Part shown: piece by piece, positions 1 through 5,430 of the stretch
How the letters are laid out: each line of letters starts with the position of its first letter
Position numbering within the stretch: the stretch's first letter is position 1
NCBI GenBank assembly: GCA_964452575.1
Contig: CAYVMN010000172.1
Span: 1-9,824 of the forward strand
Reading direction: 5' to 3'
DNA: 9,824 bases
Origin: CAYVMN01 sp964452575
GTDB lineage: Bacteria > Desulfobacterota > DSM-4660 > Desulfatiglandales > Desulfatiglandaceae
Position numbers and translations under genes: made by a program
The notes under the pieces: generated by a model
Databases searched by the model: none
What the model saw: only the letters and a program-made list of their open reading frames with translations
What the model was told of the DNA's origin: nothing

Positions 1-12
1 CCAAACCTCAAA

Positions 13-231
13 TTAGTAACCCCGAATCGGTAAGAATTCGGGAATGCTCCCTTTAGGGTTCACCATGTCCGTTCCTTCCCCGGCGCGGTGTCCGGAACTT
101 GTTTAACTGAACAGATTCCCCTTGGTCAGCCCCCTTCCCTCCACCTTCCCCGCAGGCAGCGGCGCACCGCAGCCCTTGTTCGAAGGCTTCATAGGTACTA
201 TGGGGCTCTCCGACTTCTCAGCACCGTACAT
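13..231 (-). pseudogene. Degraded N-terminal leader of a group II intron reverse transcriptase (LtrA-like)
   Basis: From the ATG at 231-229 the minus strand reads MYGAEKSESPIVPMKPSNKG, then a short variable stretch, then EGRGLTKGNLFS. This is the typical leader of intron-encoded reverse transcriptases, which usually have an EKSDSPIVPMK-like block and an EGRxLTKGN block ahead of the RT fingers. An in-frame TAA follows at 105-103 where family members read on (often Gln, one base away). Beyond it the frame continues for 29 codons that do not resemble the expected VRQAARxxxxxxFTALLHH segment, and it stops again at 15-13. No RT catalytic motif (YADD) is present in the window. The ORF therefore looks inactive at this end, or the sequence switches to unrelated DNA near position 60. 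Family identification rests on the leader motifs only. Confidence 0.45.
16..43. repeat. Imperfect inverted repeat at the left edge
   Basis: CCCGAAT at 22-28 and ATTCGGG at 37-43 form a perfect 7-base-pair stem with an 8-base loop. It lies beyond the point where the intron ORF stops resembling reverse transcriptases, so it may belong to the end of another element or to an intron domain. No T-run follows on either strand, so a terminator is unlikely. Confidence 0.3.
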
Positions 232-633
232 GTCAGGATTACAGCCACCGGCCTTCCCTGACCGACCCACCATTACTTCTGGTGGGTAATGCTGAGATCT
301 CCCGGTTCTCGTGCATAGAGCGTCTACGCATGCTCAGGGTCTCTGACTCCGCGGGGCCAGTGCACGACTCGCTGCATAACGCCGGACACCGTATTGCCTT
401 CCCCAGCGTAGGACAAGGTCGGCACCCCGCAAAGGTGATTTCGGAGCTCAATGGCTGGCCTACGCTTCCCCCTGCCTGCCCTGTGAAATCTCTTACCATT
501 TCATCAGGGTCAACGCTTCGCGTGCAGCCTCACAGTTGCCCGCGCATGACTCGGGGCCATGATGGAACATCTATCCCTTTCATGTAAGGCTCTTTCATCC
601 CCTACTCTATGCCGGTTTATCCCGGCGTTTTCC

Positions 634-1368
634 CTACGTCCCCTTTCCCATAGTGTTCGGGTCAACGCCATCAGCTAGAGATCGGACGATTCGCAACGCT
701 TCTGAAGGCTCCATAGTCTCCTCCTTTGCCGTCGTGGCAGGTCCCGTAGCAGCGGCGTGCGGCTTTCCAGCCGCGCGTTCGCTGCGCTGCGTAGTTGAGT
801 TTGAAACCTCTTGCGGGATAGGTGGCTGCAGTAACCTTGCGTGTTCGAGCATGTTGGCAATTACATCCCATGCAAACTTCGGAATTTCAAGTGCAACGCA
901 CCCTCGGGCTTGAAGATTCCAACGCAAACCCTCCCACTTCCTGAGGCGAGGCTCGGACTTTAGTTCTTCGAGTCGTAGCGGGGGATCAATGCGTTGAATC
1001 TCTTTCGTGTTGCAGCCGTATGGCCAGTGCCAAAGGAGCTTTCGCTTCGCATCGCATGTGGCCTCCCAAATAACGCGAAAGTCCTTTCCAATCCCAGCCT
1101 TCTTGACACGCTTCGCGACGTTTTCTGCCATGCCGAACTCCCGGACGAGGCGGTCGACGGAAAGGCGGTTCGTCGACGTCCGGTAAACGAGAATCAGATC
1201 GCCCCGTTTAGTATCACGCTCGCAACTCCAAAATGCCTCTCGAGGGAGATCGCGGGCACCACCCCCAAACAAGTAATTCTCCGGGCTTGCATAAAAAATC
1301 CAATAGCGTTTCGTTGCTTCACCTGAGGCTGTATGTCTAGTTGACCGCCAAAAGCTGGAAAGGCTCAT
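634..1368 (-). CDS. EVE/PUA-like domain protein, C-terminus probably truncated by the intron
   Basis: This 244-residue protein starts with RYWIFYASPENYLF (21-34), followed by a GDLILVYRTS strand (57-66) and, at 98-170, RVIWEAT, then PPLRLEELKSEPRLRKWEGL and an ALEIP strand. The order resembles EVE/PUA-like domains (YWIF start, GD..l.Y core, late beta strands). This fold binds modified bases in RNA or DNA and is often linked to restriction systems; that role is inference here. A low-complexity Ala/Thr-rich linker (about 186-217) leads to a small helical tail, EALRIVRSLADGVDPNT (223-239). Homologous tails that I recall continue with a GEV..-type segment, but here five foreign codons (MGKGT) end in a TAG at 636-634, exactly where the intron appears to begin. 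The tail therefore looks interrupted. The start ATG at 1368 has only a weak GAGGG about 14 bases upstream, so a nearby alternative start is possible. An attC-like palindrome lies 36 bases upstream. Confidence 0.55.
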   Translation of the reverse strand: MSLSSFWRSTRHTASGEATKRYWIFYASPENYLFGGGARDLPREAFWSCERDTKRGDLILVYRTSTNRLSVDRLVREFGMAENVAKRVKKAGIGKDFRVIWEATCDAKRKLLWHWPYGCNTKEIQRIDPPLRLEELKSEPRLRKWEGLRWNLQARGCVALEIPKFAWDVIANMLEHARLLQPPIPQEVSNSTTQRSERAAGKPHAAATGPATTAKEETMEPSEALRIVRSLADGVDPNTMGKGT

Positions 1369-1403
1369 GGAATTGCGTGCCCTCGCGACGGTTGAGTTTT
1401 AAA

Positions 1404-1460
1404 CCATAACGTGAAATTCAGCGGACGCGTTAGCGACCCGCTGAAATGACTGGTTAGTGG
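1404..1460. other. attC-like recombination site (integron cassette site), putative
   Basis: A 57-base imperfect palindrome shaped like an integron attC. The outer arms are CCATAAC (1404-1410) and GTTAGTGG (1453-1460). The inner arms TTCAGCGG (1417-1424) and CCGCTGAA (1438-1445) pair perfectly. A CGC/GCG mini-stem with a GTTA loop (1426-1435) lies at the centre. Unpaired spacers of 6 and 7 bases separate the inner and outer boxes, as in attC. The outer boxes match the consensus RYYYAAC/GTTRRRY only in part. It sits between two minus-strand genes, after the toxin and 36 bases before the EVE gene start, which is where a cassette boundary would be. No integrase and no second attC are visible in the window. 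It could instead be an unrelated stem-loop. Confidence 0.5.
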
Positions 1461-1473
1461 AAAATATATGCCT

Positions 1474-1806
1474 TTAGTTCTTTATGATTTCAACAATCTT
1501 GTCGATAACTTGCGCCATTTTCTATTTTTTGATGCTGCCAACTCAGTAAAGAATAATATGGTTGTCTGCGGTAAATAACCTATTGGGCCTAACGTTGCTC
1601 TCCTGCCTCAGGCTTCCAGACGTGAAATCTGTGCTCTCAATAGAAATAGCATTGGAGTCTTTGATGATTTTACTCGTGATTTGGCAGAGGATGGCGTCTT
1701 CACCTTCAAGTGAAGCGATAATGAGGGCTGGGCGGCGTTTAGACTGGCTTAGGTCGGAAAAGGGGAAGGGTACAACGACCACATCTCCTTTTACAAATCT
1801 TGCCAT
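1474..1806 (-). pseudogene. MazF/PemK-family toxin with two internal stop codons
   Basis: The frame opens at ATG 1806 with GDVVVVPFPFSDLSQSKRRP, the N-terminal signature of MazF/PemK endoribonuclease toxins, followed by QITSK and LRQESNVRPNRLFT, which carry the conserved Thr/Ser and the RP..LFT segment. It stops at a TGA (1545-1543) after 87 codons. The same frame then reads VGSIKK, a TAG (1524-1522), and KMAQVIDKIVEIIKN before a TAA at 1476-1474. That continuation is the expected family C-terminal helix, so the ancestral gene was about 109 residues and has acquired two nonsense codons. The lost part contributes to the dimeric fold, so the 87-residue product is probably inactive, although a truncated protein could still be made. 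The start overlaps the antitoxin gene by 16 bases and has a GGAGG about 7 bases upstream. In intact relatives this toxin cleaves mRNA and is neutralised by the upstream partner. Confidence 0.75.
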
Positions 1807-1985
1807 GCTTCGTCCTCCTCCGCTCTGAGCCAGTCCTTCCCAAGTGAAGATTCGCTCATTACAGCAATATCCAACTTTTCTCGGGCTATTTTTGCCTTTA
1901 TAAAATGAACGAAATCAAGCACCTCCGTAAGAAACGGTTCTGGAACCTCTTTTAACTCACTCATCAATAACTCCTTTGTGCTCAT
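1791..1985 (-). CDS. DUF2281-like antitoxin
   Basis: This 64-residue acidic protein reads MSTKELLMSELKEVPEPFLT, followed by EVLDFVHFIKAK and the tail SSLGKDWLRAEEDEAWQDL. The LKEVPEPxLxEVLDFxxFIK block and the W..EEDEAW.DL tail are typical of small DUF2281-family antitoxins encoded directly upstream of MazF/PemK toxins. The tail is the part expected to occupy the toxin's RNA-binding groove. The start ATG at 1985 has a GAGGT at 1998-1994 with 8-base spacing. It overlaps the toxin start by 16 bases, which indicates translational coupling. The frame is intact while the toxin frame is broken, so the antitoxin may persist without a partner or may protect against a related toxin elsewhere. Confidence 0.75.
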   Translation of the reverse strand: MSTKELLMSELKEVPEPFLTEVLDFVHFIKAKIAREKLDIAVMSESSLGKDWLRAEEDEAWQDL

Positions 1986-2059
1986 AACTTTTTACCTCAC
2001 TACCTGAATTTATTCACTATTTCCTTTAAGGACATGACTTCTAAAGGGCAACCCTTTTC

Positions 2060-2224
2060 TCAAAGTATACCACCTGTCACATGTATTTGTATATTTTTGA
2101 TTCTGTTGAATCCTTCTACGGGAGTGACGTCTTCTTCCGATATCGAAGCATCTACTCCTTGTAACGGGGCCAAGCGTTCATCGGTTAGATTCTCAATTCT
2201 TACCGATGCAACTATTCTTCCCAT
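2060..2224 (-). CDS. Small hypothetical protein (54 residues)
   Basis: On the minus strand an ATG at 2224-2222 opens a 54-codon frame beginning MGRIVASVRIENLTDERLAP and ending HVTGGIL. It has a good Shine-Dalgarno (AGGAG, 7 bases upstream, 2229-2234 area). Two features favour a real gene or its remnant: the ribosome-binding site, and the MGRIVASVRIEN start, which resembles the first strand of small clan AA (retropepsin-like) aspartic proteases found in similar cassettes. However, the DTG active-site motif of that family is absent, so any such protein would be a remnant. The same frame continues past the TGA for 19 more codons (EKGCPLEVMSLKEIVNKFR), which could be a further decayed part. No function can be assigned. 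Confidence 0.35.
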   Translation of the reverse strand: MGRIVASVRIENLTDERLAPLQGVDASISEEDVTPVEGFNRIKNIQIHVTGGIL

Positions 2225-2292
2225 TCTTGTCTCCTGAAATGGTGTAAATTGCTAAAGATGGGTTACCCCTATACGGATTTATAAGGATTTGT

Positions 2293-2323
2293 CTCCTGAC
2301 AGAAACAAGGCTCCTGTCAGGAG
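2293..2323. promoter_or_regulatory. Perfect 10-bp inverted repeat
   Basis: CTCCTGACAG (2293-2302) and CTGTCAGGAG (2314-2323) are perfect reverse complements around an 11-base loop. The right part, 2311-2323, is itself a small palindrome (CTCCTG, T, CAGGAG). On the minus strand a TATAAA (2283-2278), a possible -10 box for the 54-codon ORF, lies 9 bases past the repeat. The repeat could therefore be an operator. No T-run follows, so a terminator is less likely. Confidence 0.4.
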
Positions 2324-2373
2324 TTGGGTAGGACCATTTTGAGGGGTTGCTCCATGGGAGAACTCTGGGAAAG

Positions 2374-2462
2374 CGGTTCAAGGGTTCAAAGGTTCAGGGT
2401 TCAACGTTCAAAAGTTCTGGGGGTGACGGTTCAGGGTTCAATGGTTTAAAGGTTCAGGGTTA
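2374..2462. repeat. Degenerate GGTTCAA/GGTTCAGG short tandem repeats
   Basis: About ten imperfect copies of a 7-9 base unit occur here, variants of GGTTCAAG, GGTTCAGG and CGTTCAAAA, in two clusters separated by a G-rich interruption (about 2416-2428). Such low-complexity GTTCA tracts occur between genes in some Deltaproteobacteria; I know of no function for them. Confidence 0.75.
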
Positions 2463-2588
2463 TGTTTGATGAGTAATAGGTTCAGAGATTAATTGTAAGA
2501 AATCATAGTCAAAGTAGAGGGAAAGTCAACAGAATTTGCCTTCACCCGGGAGAAGACTTTGGCAAGTGCCATCCCAAAAAAGGGTGGT

Positions 2589-3518
2589 TTAGGGTCCCAT
2601 AAATTTTTCTCCATTGAAGTGGATAAGATGATCAGGAATTTCAGACAACCAGACCTCCGTTTCCCACGCAATGCTGCTGATATGCCTTTTGAATCCTTGA
2701 AAGTCCGGGAAGGCGGTCACATATACCCGCCCAGCAGGACATCTTGAAAGTATCTTCTCCAGTTCATACTGGCGCTTGGGGGACACAGGTCCATGGGATG
2801 TCACAGCCTCAATCAGAAAGAGCCATTTCCTCTTGCTGTCATAGAGCATCACATCCGGGAGTTTGTCATGTTCTGTAACCGTGATGTTAAGGCCCCTTAA
2901 CAATTTTTCATCAATGTAAAGGGTTTTTCTCTCTGTGTCTCCCAAATATAGAAGTTTCGATCCTGGCGCGAATCGAGGGGCAAAATGTTCCACAACGGCC
3001 GCCTGGAGTTCATTATGTTTGCCCGGAGAGAGGTAGAGTTCTTTCCCGGAGGCAACTCTTACAGGTACCATCCTGGATTTTCTTTTCTTCCGGTATACCT
3101 CCCATAAGGTTTGGCGATCTCCAAGTATCCTCTTGAGGCTCCCTTCCCATCCAATGTCTCCATAACCGCGGATTAGATCAATGATTTCATCGGTGAGGGC
3201 ATAATGGGTTCTGGGACTGTTTGTCGGAAGGGATGGGTTGTTTGGATTTTTGTCAACGATCCTGGCCTGCTCAAACTGGTGGATCACCTGGCGCCGGACA
3301 GTCTCCCTCGTATTTTCTGCATAATCCTTTTCATAAGCTTCTTTGGCGAAGATGAGGATGTCGTGAATCCTACGTCTCACAGGTGTGGCATTTTTCCACC
3401 GGTCTTTCTCTTTAAGGCCGGTCAATGCCAGAAAGGTTAGGGCAGAGATCTCATTCTGCTGTGCAGGGGGCATTCCAAGTGCCTTCAGGATCTCTTGCGC
3501 CTCCTCAACCTTACCCAC
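2589..3518 (-). CDS. Type II restriction endonuclease, BsuBI/PstI family
   Basis: A 309-residue protein, close to the length of R.BsuBI and R.PstI. The N-terminal helical part (about 1-140) contains IHDILIFAKEAYEKDYAENT and ETVRRQVIHQFEQARIV, as expected of the family's N-terminal DNA-binding domain. The C-terminal nuclease domain carries PDVMLYDSKRKWLFLIEAVT, with PD at 221-222 and the EAVTS block at 237-241, followed by HGPVSPKR (242-249). This is the family's PD-(D/E)XK-type signature. Characterised members cut CTGCAG, so that site is the likely target, by inference. The start is a GTG at 3518-3516 with a strong AGGAGGA (3526-3532), 7 bases upstream. It overlaps the methyltransferase 3' end by 8 bases, so the nuclease is translated after its protective partner. 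No controller gene is visible. Confidence 0.9.
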   Translation of the reverse strand: MGKVEEAQEILKALGMPPAQQNEISALTFLALTGLKEKDRWKNATPVRRRIHDILIFAKEAYEKDYAENTRETVRRQVIHQFEQARIVDKNPNNPSLPTNSPRTHYALTDEIIDLIRGYGDIGWEGSLKRILGDRQTLWEVYRKKRKSRMVPVRVASGKELYLSPGKHNELQAAVVEHFAPRFAPGSKLLYLGDTERKTLYIDEKLLRGLNITVTEHDKLPDVMLYDSKRKWLFLIEAVTSHGPVSPKRQYELEKILSRCPAGRVYVTAFPDFQGFKRHISSIAWETEVWLSEIPDHLIHFNGEKFMGP

Positions 3519-5094
3519 CCGTCATTCCTCCTACCATCTTAACCTCCCCACTTACATGCCGAATGATGTTCCAAACCAGTTGATCTATCTCCTGGAGCGT
3601 GGGCTCCTTTTTCAACCCTTTAGCAGTATTTCCTATCTCCTGGATCACTTCAAGTGGCGGTAGAGGCATGGCACGAATCTCCGTGGCGCTTACCTGGGTA
3701 TTTCCGTTTGATATTCGGAAATACATGTCAAGCAACGCGCTATTCAAAAGGGCGGCGAGACCCAGGGTAATTTCCTTACTTATATGGCCTTTTGGCCTGT
3801 AAATATAGTTTATATGGTTTTCCAGGCCAATAACATCCGATCCCATCCGCCCTTTCAGGAGGGGGGCGGCCGTCAATCTACGGTGCTGTTCCTTTGCACT
3901 GAATCTCCGCAAAAGGACAAGGTTCTTGTCTTCTGTCAGAAGTCGCCTTCTAAATGCCTCTTCGCCAGCTTTGATAAACGAAGGTTTGGGCTTCCCGCTT
4001 TTATTATTGAAACAGGGCCATTCGACCCGCATAGGCTGAACATTATGCATCCATATGAGCGGCACAAGTTCCTTGCTTCGGCTCTTTGAATCAAAAATGA
4101 GGGTCTCGGCCCTGAAGGGGACGACCGGCCCGGTGGATATCTCCAGTCCGTATTTATGTAGACTCCCTGTCCACCGGTCAACCATATCGATGACCTCAAT
4201 GTCCTGATCACTTACAGGAAGCCTGAGAATTCTCCCCCTTTTTACGGGCTCAAGCACCTGGTAGATAGGTAGGCCATGGCTAATTGGATTTTGAAGGTCA
4301 TCCACTCCTCTGGATACAGAGATATCCATCGTTGAATTGTTGCCGCCCCTTCTGGCTTTCAGGATGATATTTTCTTGCAACACCTCGTCCTTCTGAAAGG
4401 CGTCCTTGCGCGATTCGAAAAGATGAACCCTTTCCGGTGTCACCATATCAAAGAAACGCTGCCGAAAGAGCCTGAAATAAGGGCCGGAGGCGAAGCTTCG
4501 GGGTGTGATCATGATAAACATCCCTTTACCGTCCAGTAATTCAGCGGCTACCCCCATGAACAAGGCGTAAATATTGGGTTGCCCATACACAAACCGGGCA
4601 GCGGATACCGCCCTGGGATCATTTTTCCCGATTTTGAAATATGGAGGATTGGCGATGACGAGATCATAAGGAGCGATTTCCCTGGCCCATAATCCCTGCT
4701 GGAAACTCAGGATAAAATCTTCTTCTATTACCTCAAAAAACAATTCAATATCTTGTCTTTTCAGCCATTCCCTGGCGTATGCCAGGGACTCCTTCGTAAA
4801 GGCTGCCAATTCCGGATCTATTTCATATGCATCTATCTCCACCTTTTTTACCGACTTCTTCCTTGCAGCCGCTTCACAAACGGCACATGAGAGTATCCCT
4901 GTCCCTGCACCGGGGTCCAGAACCCGGAGGGCTTCCTTCCGGTATTCAGCAAGCCCGGCCATGAATCTGGAAACAGACAAAGGAGTAAAAAACTGCCCAC
5001 GCCCCTTCCTTTCTTTCAAGGAAGTCTGGTTGATAAAAGAGGCAGCCTGTTGATCGCTGAATTCGGCGGGAGTTATTTTGTCAGAAGCCATCAT
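3511..5094 (-). CDS. Type II N6-adenine DNA methyltransferase (PstI/BsuBI partner)
   Basis: A 527-residue class I SAM-dependent methyltransferase with the motifs in gamma-type order: a GQFFTP motif X (33-38), SAM-binding DPGAGTG motif I (60-66), an acidic EIDPE block (91-95) and catalytic NPPY motif IV (149-152). NPPY marks amino-methyltransferases, here most likely adenine N6. The long C-terminal part (about 290-500) holds the target recognition region, including INYIYRPKGH and LAALLNSALLDMYFR. Length and pairing match M.PstI and M.BsuBI, which methylate adenine in CTGCAG. It precedes and overlaps the endonuclease gene, so the host is modified first. Two ATGs in tandem open the frame (5094 and 5091); an AAGGAA lies only 2 bases from the first and 5 from the second, so 5091 may be the true start. 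Confidence 0.9.
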   Translation of the reverse strand: MMASDKITPAEFSDQQAASFINQTSLKERKGRGQFFTPLSVSRFMAGLAEYRKEALRVLDPGAGTGILSCAVCEAAARKKSVKKVEIDAYEIDPELAAFTKESLAYAREWLKRQDIELFFEVIEEDFILSFQQGLWAREIAPYDLVIANPPYFKIGKNDPRAVSAARFVYGQPNIYALFMGVAAELLDGKGMFIMITPRSFASGPYFRLFRQRFFDMVTPERVHLFESRKDAFQKDEVLQENIILKARRGGNNSTMDISVSRGVDDLQNPISHGLPIYQVLEPVKRGRILRLPVSDQDIEVIDMVDRWTGSLHKYGLEISTGPVVPFRAETLIFDSKSRSKELVPLIWMHNVQPMRVEWPCFNNKSGKPKPSFIKAGEEAFRRRLLTEDKNLVLLRRFSAKEQHRRLTAAPLLKGRMGSDVIGLENHINYIYRPKGHISKEITLGLAALLNSALLDMYFRISNGNTQVSATEIRAMPLPPLEVIQEIGNTAKGLKKEPTLQEIDQLVWNIIRHVSGEVKMVGGMTGG

Positions 5095-5118
5095 AATTCC
5101 TTAAAAAACAACGTCTTT

Positions 5119-5147
5119 TAAATATCAAAATTAAGAGGTTGAGTCAA
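5119..5147 (-). promoter_or_regulatory. Candidate promoter of the restriction-modification operon
   Basis: On the minus strand TTGACT (5147-5142, five of six matches to the -35 consensus) is followed after exactly 17 bases by TATTTA (5124-5119, a weak -10). Transcription would start near 5112, giving a leader of about 18 bases before the methyltransferase ATG. Confidence 0.4.
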
Positions 5148-5204
5148 TATTCAATGTTTCTCTACGCCATCTTACCTTTCCTTCGCTCAGGGCATTTGTC
5201 TATT

Positions 5205-5233
5205 TTGATTGGTGAACGCTTTCACAGTAGAAT
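5205..5233 (+). promoter_or_regulatory. Candidate promoter upstream of the amidohydrolase gene
   Basis: TTGATT (5205-5210) and TAGAAT (5228-5233) are separated by exactly 17 bases; the -10 matches five of six consensus bases. It would give a leader of roughly 190 bases before the ATG at 5431. The leader contains the perfect palindrome at 5373-5389 and no convincing upstream ORF. The rest of this 330-base gap shows nothing else I can name. Confidence 0.45.
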
Positions 5234-5372
5234 ACATCTTACTCGTTATTGAAATACTGAAGGATGAACCTAAAATATGGACGTTTTCGCCGTCGATCCT
5301 GTATGGTCTCCGTTATTGTAGGATTGACGATTGATGATTGCCTGTTGAAGAACAAGAAAAAATGATCAAAAA

Positions 5373-5389
5373 TCAAGACAGTGTCTTGA
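5373..5389. promoter_or_regulatory. 17-base perfect palindrome, operator-like
   Basis: TCAAGACA, a central G, and TGTCTTGA form a perfect dyad 41 bases upstream of the amidohydrolase ATG. The size and symmetry suit a dimeric repressor or activator. It could also form an RNA hairpin in the leader, but no T-run follows directly, so a terminator is less likely. Confidence 0.4.
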
Positions 5390-5430
5390 GAGCTATATTT
5401 TAGCGAAAAGAAAGCGGAAAGGGAGTGACA

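Larger units (their letters stand above)
1..637 (-). mobile_element. Group II intron, 5' part (domain I region plus start of the intron ORF)
   Basis: Read on the minus strand, this stretch has the look of a bacterial group II intron. It begins near 637 with a short GC hairpin (GCCGGGATAAACCGGC, about 611-626). It continues with a GGCCCCGAGTCATGCG-type domain I segment and a GGTAAGAG segment, then a long GC-rich structured tract, and finally the characteristic leader of an intron-encoded reverse transcriptase (231 downward). I recognise these blocks from memory of intron sequences; no alignment was run. The catalytic domain V and the 3' end are not in the window, so the element is either cut by the left edge or truncated. 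The 5' boundary is uncertain: no canonical GTGCG start is visible, and 637 is the best guess because the upstream ORF loses family-like sequence a few codons before it. The minus-strand ORF at 239-499 lies in the structured part and is probably not a gene. Confidence 0.6.
2225..2588. other. Gene-free spacer with stem-loop and GTTCA repeats
   Basis: This 364-base stretch lies between the restriction endonuclease 3' end and the 54-codon ORF. It contains a perfect stem-loop (2293-2323), a run of degenerate GGTTCA-type repeats (2374-2462) and AT-richer flanks. The short ORFs crossing it on the minus strand (2193-2381, 2489-2671) have no recognisable motif and overlap the repeats or the endonuclease gene. 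No convincing terminator of the restriction-modification operon was found. Confidence 0.5.

Noticed and set aside
239..499. Minus-strand 86-codon ORF ending in REISALPTRSNGGSVREG
   Set aside because: It lies in the structured domain region of the group II intron; the peptide is a by-product of conserved intron RNA sequence, not a known protein.
826..831. A single CTGCAG, the presumed target of the PstI-like enzyme, was seen in the window
   Set aside because: Two to three sites would be expected by chance in this length, so one site is no evidence of avoidance.
2034..2237. Plus-strand 67-codon ORF
   Set aside because: No ribosome-binding site or recognisable motif; it is antisense to the 54-codon ORF, which has a good ribosome-binding site.
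5264..5365. 33-codon plus-strand ORF (starting MNLKYGRFRRRS) in the leader of the amidohydrolase gene
   Set aside because: The only AAGG is immediately next to the ATG, no motif is recognisable, and the length is within chance.
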